DNA of 23,380 nucleotides from Saccoglossus kowalevskii. Its lineage: Eukaryota; Hemichordata; Enteropneusta; Harrimaniidae. Of this stretch, positions 1 to 9,347 are shown piece by piece (within the stretch, counting starts at the first letter, position 1; each line of letters opens with the position of its first letter). The notes under the pieces were generated by a model. The model was given only the letters and a program-made list of their open reading frames with translations, was not told where the DNA came from and made no database searches. The stretch covers positions 130,087-153,466 of the forward strand of contig NW_003151255.1 of the NCBI RefSeq assembly GCF_000003605.2, in the 5' to 3' direction. Both the position numbers and the translations under genes were made by a program.

Positions 1-872
1 ACAATTTAGGTATTACCTGCCCTTATATGAACATATCAAACCCTTTTTTTCCAAATTTGATTATGTGTTACCCCGGTACTCTATGTCTCAATACATGATA
101 GACCATATAATATATTGGGTAAAGATACTAGAGTAAACAAAGGAAAAATACATGCCATGTCTTTACTGTGTTTTTTTTCGAAAATAGAGAATGCCTGAAT
201 GAAGTGGACTTTTACGCGAAAGCAAAAATGTCGTTCGCGTTCACCCCGTTTTGTCGTAATCTTATCTAAGTCAGAAAATGTTGTTGTTGTTTTTAAATAA
301 AGAAACACGCACTTTAAAAACAAATAATAAGGAATCACACACACACACACGCTCACTTGTTGATAATATTCTGAATTTTGGGATTGGATTTTAGAAACAG
401 GTTAAACACGGAATAATGATTTTCCTATGCCACTGTGTTATATGAATCTTGCAAACAATAGTGTAGTACCACGTGACATAGCCATGTTATCAACTTTAAA
501 TAATATCACAATTAACAGTAACTATTATATACTAATATAAAATTAAATATTGACAACCTATTTCGCGAGTATGAATGAGTAGGCTGCTATATTGGGAAAA
601 GTCACTCAGAATCTCAGCATCATAGAGAAAACGCATATCGTGCTCGGTCTATGTCACGTGGTCAGCAACAAGTTGTCATGGTACAACACAAACAACGCGA
701 GATCTCGCATGTTACTCACAATGCGGAGCTGCACACACACTCCAAATGTTTGACTCTATGCAATACCGTCGTATTATTGGGAAATCTCCATAGCAGGACT
801 TAGAAAATGACCGCAACGATGGCACTATATAATTTTGAACCAAAAGACTATAAGACAACAAATCGTACTCAC
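1..872 (-). other. Start of the next nuclear receptor intron; no exon seen
   Basis: The GTGAGT donor at 872-867 opens a phase-0 intron. The segment is AT-rich with many stops in all minus-strand frames, and nothing resembles ligand-binding-domain helices 6-12. A (CA)7-like microsatellite lies at about 337-351. The longest minus frame (81-356) is low complexity and overlaps that microsatellite. Confidence 0.7.
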
Positions 873-1198
873 TTTCAAACTGTCAAATCCCGATCCTGCA
901 GCCGTATCGGCGCTTCCTTGGAACTGAACAATGAGGGTTGCCAAATCAACGGGCCAGTAGGCAGCATGAAGCAGGAACAACTCGCCCCAGCAGTCTTCCA
1001 GTAGTAAAATCTGGTCGCTGAATGACAGTGTTTGAAAAGTCTGTACGCTTCTCGCCCGCTTTATGGAAGTAAATAAAATCTGTGCTGCTATTTCGTGTAA
1101 CATCTCCTGGTAACCCTGTCGCGTGAGGGCGATCGGCCGCACAAGAACAGGTGGGGGACCAACACGCAGATGTGTATCCAATGGTGACGTAGACGATC
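873..1198 (-). CDS. Nuclear receptor ligand-binding-domain exon (helices ~1-5); coding exon 4
   Basis: After a pyrimidine tract and TTCTCAG acceptor (AG at 1200-1199), the exon completes a glycine codon with the base left by exon 3 and stays in frame for 108 further codons (residues 219-326). It encodes the front of a nuclear receptor ligand-binding domain. HEIAAQILFTSIKRAR (from residue 252) matches helix 3, and the signature LSFSDQILLLEDCWGELFLL (residues 275-294) contains the conserved D279-Q280, L-rich core and W288 of helices 4-5. AAYWPVD after it resembles the W-containing helix 5/s1 segment of other NR2 members. The exon ends AGT TTG AAA before a GTGAGT donor at 872-867, giving a phase-0 junction. 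The remaining helices 6-12, including AF-2, are not in the 872 bases to the left, so the domain is cut by the window edge and is not evidently truncated in nature. Confidence 0.93.
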
Positions 1199-2635
1199 CT
1201 GAGAATGGGAAGTATAATGTTTTAATATACCATGACAATACAGGGTAGATGCAATGTTTACGTTTGCTTTTGCTGGCGATTAGTATACTGTTTTGTGATG
1301 CGTCCAGATATTACCTCAAACATTGGTGCTGTTTTTCTCTGTTTCGTAGCAACAAATATGACATACAAAACGTGTCGACAGAAAAAGCAAAATAGAAGAC
1401 GGTCATATATTTTATCCTAGCCGTTCTAAGATAAAGCCAAATCTAAACCTAGACCTGTCGTACTAAAACATATTTCTTTTGTTGTACACTGTATATTTCC
1501 AGTATTCGCTCGTTGCAAACTGAAAACACACCAATGTATGCGGCATGTACCAAAGCCACTGTAACCAGCACACATGCGTATTAGAGAATTCCATTGTTAC
1601 ATGGACAAGCACTTTTAATAACACTATTTGTAGATATGTCGGGTGGTGGGTTATACGATTCTATACCCAAGTTCCAAGCATCATGCCCACCAACATGCCA
1701 AATACATTATGTAAGACCACATACCTCTCACTCTAAGGTATATTACATGTACTATAGTAGCCTGTAGTATATAGAGTTCATGTGCACAGACAGAGAGTAG
1801 AAACGGGTAAAAGCTTGCATATTATTTAAAGCTGTCAGGGCCGAGTGTGGTCAGTTCATCGTGACTATCAAGGTGCTGTTTTACGAGCACCGGGAGAACA
1901 CGTGACCTCTCCTACGATCGTCAGATGGGAAAGCGTCAATACGGTCATTGCCATTATGTCATCATAATTAATTGGTCTATCTACTTGAAGTAACTAGAAT
2001 AAATACTAACACGGTTTCCGATTTCACTTTGTTTATCCGTTCGATCACTTAGTGTCAGTTTAGTTAACTCGACCCCGGCGACGCTCAGGCAGCCTCAAGC
2101 ACCCCTACGTTAAGTGGTGTTCGCGTGCGGCATCTGCCGTTGCACGTTGTTCCTGGGGAATGTTTGATTTTTATTTTGACAATATAAAAACGTACATCAC
2201 AGTCAGTTTGTCTCAACCATTAATGGCATTCTGGGTGCACAACTTATGCAATGGAAGTTGTATTGTTAACCGTCAGTGTCGAATAAAAAAATGTCATGTC
2301 AGTCTCGCTACATGGATTTGTCGATCACGTTCCATGTATTGGTTCACTGGGCAGCTAGAAACTCTGAGCAAATTCTGTTCACGTCTTGTAATAATGAGCA
2401 AGAACGTTTTTTTTATAATGATGTTGCCCAAATTTTTGCTTTGCTTAGTCTATTAAAAAAAATTCCAATTATTTTTTTGTGTAGAAATTAAATTTGTTTT
2501 GCCAAAATTCACCCAAAACTATTCCGCCCAAAGTTCCTAATGGTCAACCCAATGACGTGAAATATATCATAACCACATAGAAGTAGCTTACATTATTCAG
2601 AATTGTGTTCAGCATACGATTATTCTATAGCGTAC
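1199..2635 (-). other. Intron 3 of the nuclear receptor
   Basis: About 1.44 kb, phase 1, between the hinge and ligand-binding exons, with a GTACGC donor and a TTCTCAG acceptor. The ORFs at 1232-1420, 1545-1736 and 2160-2491 on the opposite strand show no domain or codon bias and are taken as chance frames. Confidence 0.88.
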
Positions 2636-3049
2636 CTTTTGTGACAATACGGGGTGCTATATGTTGTCCCAGGGCCAGCGTTGAAGGGTTCGGTAGATTG
2701 GCAGCAAGGACCGCTGGACCATGAATCGGGTATGGCTGACATCGGGCTGGTCGGAAACTCTCGAACGCACTCCTGAAATCCGAGGACTCCTTTTCCAGTT
2801 TCATTTTCATTGTCCGAATGCTCGTTGTCTTCCACGGCTGGAATGGGCTGTGTTGAGGCTTTGGGCTTGTAGATTCTTCTGTTGAATCGGGCGACCGGGA
2901 TTTTGGCGAATAGCTATGTATCTTTCCATCGCAGCCAGGGTGTTCGGCTCCGTTGACGTTACTACTCGTTGAATCTGGTTTCGTCTTGTTTTTGTCCATA
3001 CTTGAAGTAGGATCTTTGTTTTTTCTTGGACCACGTTCTTCTTGGACCG
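2636..3049 (-). CDS. Nuclear receptor A-box and hinge exon; coding exon 3
   Basis: The exon follows a TTTCCAG acceptor (AG at 3051-3050). Joined to the G left by the DBD exon, it completes an alanine codon and reads AVQEERGPRK, the conserved extension just after the second zinc finger in NR2E receptors (residues 80-89). That in-frame join is strong proof that the two exons belong together. The rest (residues 90-217) is a hinge with many Ser, Pro, Lys and Thr residues, including SPKSRSPDS and TSPKPQHSP, and low predicted order. It carries several Ser-Pro pairs that could be kinase sites (inference). A basic/amphipathic patch, MKMKLEKESSDF, lies near residue 160. The exon ends ACA AAA G before a GTACGC donor at 2635-2630, leaving one base in phase 1. 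Its 414 bases keep the frame. The hinge of about 130 residues is long and not conserved in any motif I recognise. Confidence 0.9.
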
Positions 3050-4548
3050 CTGGAAATGAGTGTACATGTTGAAAATAAGGACGGAGCGTTTTGGGGCATA
3101 AGTTGAGACGGTTTCAGAATTGTTTGTATTTTCAGGCCCATCTTCAGTTTCCCATCATTCTTTCAAAGAGATTTCGCAGAGATTAAGATTTCACTGGTAG
3201 GGCTGCACTTATGAAATTCAATTCAAGTTTGTTTAAAATGATTCTAATATTATTGACACAGTCATTGATGCGTGACTAGAATTAATCCAATTTTAGCAAA
3301 TATAGTAAGTGTTATACGCATTCTAAATCGGTGGTTTGACAGATCTATCCAAGAATTTGTACCGGGGCTGGTACGTGATTTCCGTATCGATATGGTTTGC
3401 AGCATTCATTGAGTACTATAAACATCGGCAGTTATACGCGTGGTTATAACGGGTTCTACATATGACGGGTTTCACTGCACTTTGATTCGTTAAATACCGC
3501 GATTTGTGATTATCGAATACCTTTATGAAGCAGCTAAATATCAATTATTCACGAAATTATCTGTAATTCAATTAACATGTTAATAAGCGTTAATTTATCG
3601 TCGGACAGCCGTAACGCATACGTACATACGTTTTATAGTACGCCATCACTAGAATCCACTCCATCCTGAAACAGTTACGGTATTTCCATTGGCAACCGCC
3701 ACGATAAGCGCTGTTTATTTCAATCCCTTGTTTAATCTTTGAAACAACAACAGTCATTATTTTTTTTTTCTAAATTCAAGAGTCAAATCGATCCTGACAA
3801 ATTATATGAACACCGACCACTTGTATTTTCATTAACTCCCCGATACAATCTGTCTGTCCGGCGCATCTCAGTATGCACGGCGGATTCGTATTTCAGGTAT
3901 CCTGCTTCGGTTTGCATTGCCGACGGGAGAATAGCACCCATGTTGACGATAGTGATACGCTAAGTGACAAGCAGTTAAGTGCACAGTCGCCCTCGCCATC
4001 GATTTATTTGCCATTTTCCCATTAAAATCGGAGCAGGTGTTTTGTGGCGCGTCAATCGGAGAAATGTGACTTGGAGCTATACAATGTACAGACGTATCTT
4101 CGTCGCACTATTTTTGTGTCTTCTTTATTTTTTAAAATAACCGGTATACCGCATGATTTTTAAATGAATATTTGAGTTTGTGGGACGTAGAGACAAGACT
4201 ACATAGTTTTTTATATCAGGACCACTACAGAATGAGTGGCATACCCGATATTTCGTCCCTTTGCTTCCATTTATCCAATGAAACCACGGAATCAGGAGAT
4301 ATTCCAATACAGAAAACAGAGACTGTCAACGACTATATTCATCGTTGAACCCTTTTTCTTGTAATGTCTGATTCAAACTGAAAACCCTGATTTTTTGATA
4401 AGATTTGCGCATTTTTTGTAGCCCTTTTGATATGTTCTACAATTCGTGTAAATTGTATTCTTGTCAAAAACTGTCGTTTTACTTCATTTGAACTAAATCA
4501 CATTACCACCCATTCTGCGAAGTATCCCGCATGTATATTAGAAAATTG

Positions 4549-5461
4549 TACGTCGGTATGCGATCCTAGCTAAGTCGATGGCAACCCTACGATGTATTGT
4601 ATCCCATCTACTGTATGCCGGTACACGACCCAAACTAAGGAGTTGACGACCCTACGACGTATGCCATTGACTATACGTCGGTACGCGATCCTAGTCGATG
4701 GCAGCCCTATGATATATCCCAGCGGCAGCGGCACAACATTTTACATGAGAGGGGCGAGATCTGCTCACCAACCTCGCGCCGAAGGCGTAACCATACTAGG
4801 GGACCTTGGGCATGCTTCTCCGTGGCAATTTTGAAATCTAGACCCTCTGAAACGCTGTTTCCTGGATTTTGAGCCGCAAATTGTTCTGACACAAAGGGTT
4901 TCAGCTTGATTTTGGAGGGGCAACGCCCTCTAACATTTGTTTCGAGGGAGCGAGCGCCCCTCTGCCCCCCCCCCGGTGCCGCCATGACCCTATGACGTAT
5001 GCGATTATACGTCGGTACGCCATCATAACTAAGTCGATTGCAACCCTCAATATACCCCATATATTGTATGCCGGTACACGATCCAAGCCAAAGTGATGAC
5101 GACCATATGACGTATCGTATCCACTATACGTCGGTACGAGATCCTAGTCAAGTCGATGACAACCCTGCGATGTATCCCATCTACTGTATGCCGGTATATG
5201 ACCCTAACTAAGGTGACGACGACCCCATGACGTATCACATTGACTATACGACGATAGGCGATCCTAGCTAAGTCGATGGAAACCCTACTATATATTACAT
5301 CTACTGTATGCCGGTACACGATCCCAACCAAGATTATGACGACCATATGACGAAGTCTAACCACTATACGTCCGTATACGATCCCAGTCAGGTTTATGAC
5401 AACCATGTGATGCATTCCAATATATATAGGTCGGTGCACCATGCTACGATGTATATATCCC
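4549..5461. repeat. Degenerate 60-bp tandem array with A/B alternation (120-bp higher-order unit)
   Basis: Two related 60-bp subtypes alternate. One contains CTATACGTCGGTACG followed by GATCCTAGCTAAGTCGATG. The other contains CTGTATGCCGGTACACG followed by a CCAA-rich block and a GACGACC start. I counted exactly 60 bases between CTATACGTCGGTACG and the next CTGTATGCCGGTATA around 5125-5195. Copies run from about 4549 to 4720 and resume at 4984 to about 5461, with a foreign segment between. The copies differ at many positions and some have small deletions, so the array is old. Because 60 is a multiple of three, the minus strand keeps an open frame of 138 codons (5463-5047) made of roughly 20-residue units with repeated YRRIV or YRHTV cores. 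The array sits inside intron 2, on the same strand as the receptor. I regard it as satellite DNA and not a proven protein. Confidence 0.88.
4721..4983. mobile_element. Possible non-autonomous element inserted in the tandem array
   Basis: This 263-bp segment breaks a B-type unit after ATATATCCC, and the array resumes at ATGACCCTATGACG, with about 40 bases of the expected unit missing. Its composition differs from the flanks: more G+C, a C10 run at 4965-4974, and GGGAGCGAGCGCCCC near 4946-4960. Its ends share a short inverted match, GCGGCAC at 4728-4734 against GTGCCGC at 4976-4982. No clear target-site duplication is visible. It could be a MITE-like element or a fragment of a larger dispersed repeat; it has no recognisable coding sequence. 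Family assignment would need a genome-wide copy search. Confidence 0.45.
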
Positions 5462-6359
5462 AACCATTGGACAAAACCATAAAATAGTCATGATTAATAT
5501 TTTATCAAACAACGCGACTTTGATTGGAAACGCGACTCTGGTTAGATCAAGACACGAATGCCTACGTAACACTACGATCGAGAACCGACCCGCTACATCG
5601 AGAAATATGTGCCGTTTTTGAGTCGAAATTGTAATCAGCAATTATACTTTTCTTACTACTGGAGTTTGAGAAAGTTAACATTCAATCTCTTTGCGAATCA
5701 TGTCTTAATCAATCTAACTATGAATTGTTTTTATTTAACTACCGTAACTACTACTATCATTCGTGTCCGTGATGCGTGAATTTTAAAGAATGAATGTGGA
5801 AAGTAAAATCAAGTTGCACTATGCATACTCGGGTATAAAGAGAGAAATAGTACAAATTCTTGTATCAGATGATATGAATGCACGATCAACTGGAACACAC
5901 AATACAAGAAAATCTATATTACTTGCTAAGCAAATCAGTGATTTCGTTTTTCGTTTCGTTTTTCGCAGCTCCTAATATGTCGTGTATGTTACTCTGAGCT
6001 ATACTTATGTTTAGTTGTAACTAACTCGGAGTGTTTCACATTTGTATTTTGACCATCCAAGGTGGTTATGAGTATGAGGTAGCCTTGAAATGCAATATTT
6101 TGCAAGCACGTTTTTTTTAACGAAATACTAGTATTGCTGAAGATATTCTTCATAGGGAAGCATTTATTTATTGTTAGATGTTCAACTTACTAAAATATTC
6201 ATCGTTGACGAGTAAATAAAATACATCTTAACGAATGATAATTGTGGAATTAACAAATGCACAGATATGTAATACCCCACGGCGGAATACACCATACGCA
6301 TAACATACGTGTTTTTTTTTTATTATTTATTATGAGAATGCTAACAACACTGTACTTAC

Positions 6360-6593
6360 CACTTCGGTTCATGCTTACAGCGAAACATTTATTGAGGCGG
6401 CAATACGGGCACCAGTTTCTCCTCGCTTTGTCTATAGTGCAGTTGCCTTTACCGATACACGTGTACACCATATTGCGACGTATGCTTCGCTTGAAGAAAC
6501 AACTGCAGCCGTCGCAGCAGTATACGCCGTAGTGTTTGCCGTAGCTCTTGTCTCCACACACTTGACAGGGTACCGGATTTGGAAGAGTTCGAC
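6360..6593 (-). CDS. Nuclear receptor DNA-binding-domain exon (NR2E group, HR83-like); coding exon 2 of the model
   Basis: This exon encodes a complete two-zinc-finger nuclear receptor DNA-binding domain, which binds hormone-response elements in nuclear DNA. In the assembled protein, finger 1 uses C11, C14, C28 and C31 (C-x2-C-x13-C-x2-C). Finger 2 uses C47, C53, C63 and C66 (C-x5-C-x9-C-x2-C). The P-box region reads [10 protein letters not shown], and the run [16 protein letters not shown] is typical of the NR2E family. A cysteine follows CDGCS where TLX and PNR have glycine, and the D-box spacing is five residues rather than the longer one of TLX. These two points suggest the HR83/NR2E5-NR2E6 branch (from memory of the family, no alignment run). 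The 5' boundary follows a pyrimidine-rich tract ending AAAG; the 3' boundary is a perfect GTAAGT donor at 6359-6354. The exon has 234 bases, enters at codon position 2 and leaves one base (G). The frame stays open upstream to an ATG at 6753-6751, but that extension is T-rich, hydrophobic and intron-like, so I take it as an unlikely alternative start. Confidence 0.95.
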
Positions 6594-6878
6594 CTTTGAC
6601 GAGAAAAGCAAACGAAAAGAGTGCATGTGAATAAAAGTGTTTTCTGTATCGAGTTACACGCGTATTAAAGTCACATGACTGAGGAATTAACTCAAACAAC
6701 AGTATTTGTAAGTTTAAAAAAACAGAAGAAAACAGCGTAAATTTCAACCGCATTTTAAAAAAAAATCTCCACGAAATCCTTACAGTAAGGGGTTGTCTTG
6801 TGAGTTGAACAAAATACCACTATGCTTCAAAATATATAATTGTCGTCATTTTATAATTACTGTGCCCGGTATTTCTCG

Positions 6879-6897
6879 GCGGCGGCCGCGGTGACGG
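6879..6897. other. GC-rich CpG patch with a NotI-type palindrome in intron 1
   Basis: The short stretch contains GGCGGCGGCCGCGGTGACGG inside AT-rich surroundings, about 285 bases upstream (on the receptor strand) of the DBD exon. It might mark an internal promoter or enhancer, but it is too short to say more. Confidence 0.2.
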
Positions 6898-7785
6898 ATG
6901 GTTTGCATTGCGCATATGACAGTCCGAGTAGGACTTTCCCTACGCTATTCCGCACAGCAACTTAAAAATAAGTTTGCATGTCTGCTTTTTCATGGGGACC
7001 AAGACGCTTTACAAACTACTTTCTGCTAGGATACCGGCACTTTATATTATGCTGCATCTCTGTTCCGAGGCATATGTGTATTAACACGGAATAATTGTGT
7101 GGAAGGCTGTTTTTTATTCTAAATATAAGAACTATATACTTGTCCAGTGATGAGCATAGTTCACCTTTTTACACGTACAGCGATCGAGAAACAATACGGT
7201 GAATGTGTGTTTCGGTCCCGGCTTTTTTTAACGGCAGTCGTTTCATTTCGTCATATCACTGGTTTCAGAAAAAGCAATTATCAAAAACAAAAAAACGACT
7301 TTAATAGTTTGTTATCAATTAACATTGCTAATTACTAATAAAAATGACGTGTGTGTGTGAGTATTGGTCTGAGAAAAGTATGTGAATACGGATTATATGG
7401 AAGGTAATTATAAGTCCCCGTAAAATATTTTGCTTCTTTGTTGTTTTATTTGTTGAAATTTCAGAAATGCATATATACAGAAGTATCACGTATATGAAAA
7501 GAACACAGGTTTCCGCCGCCGCCTGATGTAAAAAAATCGTCGAAACCAGTACCCATGTTTCGGGACCGGTTTGTTGAACCACAGGGTGAACCCGCTTCTT
7601 AGAGATTTCTCGTAGAAACGTTGGTTGCCCATATGGGCGGCACATGGATGCCTCTAAACCATTTCTACTTATTGAAGTTAAATGAACATAGAGTTGAAAA
7701 TTCTGTGTATACGGAGACTTTGAGTGTGTATACTTTCCAAACTGAAGCCAGTTTCTTACAAAGTCGAACAAAACCGGTCTTTCAG

Positions 7786-7952
7786 TGTCGACTACAAAGT
7801 GTGATCCACGCTTCGCTGAGAACCGACAACTGGAGGAGAGGCTGAAAAGATACCTGAGCCGCTACTCTTTGTTCACAGCACGCGACTGCCTGTCAGCACT
7901 TGGAGACACGAGCGTGAATGTCACGGAAAACGTCAGCCAGGAGGCCTTCTGA
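7786..7952 (+). CDS. Possible terminal coding exon of an unrecognised gene, antisense inside receptor intron 1
   Basis: A TCTTTCAG acceptor-like site (AG at 7784-7785) precedes an open frame that enters with two bases and ends at TGA (7950-7952), giving 54 complete codons. The frame is actually open from 7746, after a TGA at 7743-7745. The predicted peptide is well mixed and helix-like: ENRQLEERLKRYLSRY is charged and amphipathic, followed by SLFTARDCLSALGD and ending SQEAF. Codons favour G or C at the third position (roughly two thirds), although the local DNA is AT-rich, which is unusual for a chance frame. I do not recognise the family and no upstream exon was found. An AATAAA-like signal lies near 8320. 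It could equally be a chance frame or a fragment of an old retrocopy. Confidence 0.28.
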
Positions 7953-9343
7953 AGCTTCCGAAACAGGTGATCATGAAATTTATTGTGTATCTGACAATTT
8001 TGCAGACAAAGAATTCGGGCAATTTATCGGTGATTTCGACACAGTAATTACACTAAATGCTTTTCTAGTGTTTGCGAAAACCTCGTGCGCCAACATAACT
8101 CTACAAAAGTTCTGTATAGCACTTCATACCCGAGAACAAATATTGTCTTTGGTGCTTTTTGATCAATTCAAGACTGGGCTTCCCCAAGGTTGCCAATGTT
8201 GTCCCTGCTTTCAAGATTTGAAATCGGACACAGTGTTGAGTGTGACTTGGATATAAAACTATTCAAATTAAACGAATCTTGCTTTTTCCAAAGAGACCGA
8301 TTGTTTTGGGGACATAGAATAAAAGTGCTTTTACGCGAAGTATTTACTTTCACCTTACCCCTAATTACAATAGATTGATTGCCGGCTATATTCGGCTATA
8401 CACAGTCATTCTATAGGGACTACGATGCACTGGACAATTCCTATAATCCGACTTCTACATGTAAGGTTTCCCTGGAACTAAATTCCCGATTTGTTTTGCG
8501 TTTCTACAGGCAGACCAAATCTTAAATGGAATTTGTTTCATCCCAATCGAAGTCAACCAACACATCATATATTACTACATTCAACATGGAGCTACATGGT
8601 TAAAAAATTGTAAGAAGTTTTTTTTTGTGTTCACAATAATCTTATTAGTTACTTTCGCACACAACTCTTTAGCAAGGACTGAAATCTTAGTCAGAAAGAA
8701 ATTCGTTTAATTCAACATCTTGCCTTTTTCTCTCAAACGGGTGAATATTCACTGTGAACAGTTATAGGTTCGGATTGTTACACAACCCCACCAATTCCTA
8801 AATTCGGTCTGCAGCAATATAAATGCTAAATGTATACGATATGGTGGTATAATTTTGGACAATAAGTGATTTTGTTTTCAGTGCGTGTTTATGTTTGAGT
8901 CAGTCAAAACACTTCCGAGATCAGAAAGTTGTGACTTCGAGTCGTCATAAATAAAAAAAAAGTTCAATCAGCGCCGTGCCTCTCATTGTTCGAGGATGAT
9001 GGTACCCCATAAAATAGCATGTACTCTCTTAGGTCGTGACGGTTGACACACCACTAAATGTTGTTTATTTGATTGGTTTGGACAAGTCTAAGAAAGGCGA
9101 CGCTGACAGATATTTGGCGCTAAATCGACTGGATCCTCGCTCCGAGAATTGGAATATTCGGATCTACTCATTTCAACAATGTTAACAATATTAAGTCAAG
9201 ATTGGGTGCATTCAAATATTAGCTAAATTGCCTTTGTTGTTTTCAATAATTTAATGTGCTGTATTGCTAAGAACAAGATATTAAACGTGTAAGAAAATTA
9301 TAAAAAATGAATTATAAAAAAAATATTTTAATATTATACATAC

Positions 9344-9347
9344 CCAT
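9344..9347 (-). CDS. Candidate four-base first coding exon of the nuclear receptor (ATG + G)
   Basis: The DBD exon needs one upstream base to complete its first codon. At 9347-9344 the minus strand reads AACATGG followed directly by GTATGT, a good donor (9343-9338). Splicing to 6593 gives [11 protein letters not shown], with the first zinc-finger cysteine at residue 11. The ATG has A at -3 and G at +4, a near-ideal Kozak context. Reading back in the same frame, I meet no other ATG before an in-frame TAA near 9510, so this is the first possible Met in its frame. An overlapping ATG eight bases upstream (9355-9353) is in another frame and would give a non-homologous product. A second candidate, ATGG at 7556-7553, precedes GTACTG, a poorer donor. 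The assignment rests on phase, Kozak and splice fit, not on conserved protein sequence; transcript data would be needed to settle it. Confidence 0.42.

Larger units (their letters stand above)
3050..6359 (-). other. Intron 2 of the nuclear receptor
   Basis: About 3.3 kb, phase 1, bounded by a GTAAGT donor and a TTTCCAG acceptor. The flanking exons join to form the conserved AVQEERGPR motif, so the intron is well supported. It carries the 60-bp tandem array and the GC-rich insert listed separately. The rest (3050-4548 and 5462-6359) is AT-rich DNA in which I see no gene. Confidence 0.9.
6594..9343 (-). other. Intron 1 of the nuclear receptor (model)
   Basis: About 2.75 kb between the candidate start exon and the DBD exon, phase 1. 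It is mostly AT-rich. It contains a GC-rich patch at 6879-6897, a possible exon of another gene on the opposite strand (7786-7952), a GT-rich short tract near 7349-7361, and a plus-strand frame at 7918-8256 that I cannot link to any family. If the true first exon lies elsewhere, the right-hand boundary moves. Confidence 0.4.

Noticed and set aside
81-356. Minus ORF as the next LBD exon
   Set aside because: The sequence begins in a CA microsatellite and shows no helix 6-12 similarity and no phase-0 acceptor joining to residue 326.
2807-3067. Other minus-strand frame over the hinge exon
   Set aside because: It is a frame-shifted shadow of the hinge exon; only the frame giving AVQEERGPR joins to the DBD.
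4707-5060. 117-codon minus ORF across the inserted segment
   Set aside because: It runs through the junction of satellite and insert, so it is a product of two unrelated sequences and not a gene.
4549-5461. CRISPR-like repetition
   Set aside because: The units are contiguous, degenerate 60-mers without unique spacers, inside a eukaryotic intron.
6594-6753. Continuous minus-strand extension of the DBD frame to an ATG at 6753
   Set aside because: The 5' part is T-rich and hydrophobic, resembles intron, and ends in a pyrimidine tract plus AG just where the conserved GRTLP block starts. It is kept only as an alternative start.
7328-7771. 147-codon minus-strand ORF in intron 1
   Set aside because: The composition shifts to low-complexity, AT-rich codons and there is no domain. 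Part of it is the antisense of the GC3-rich plus frame.
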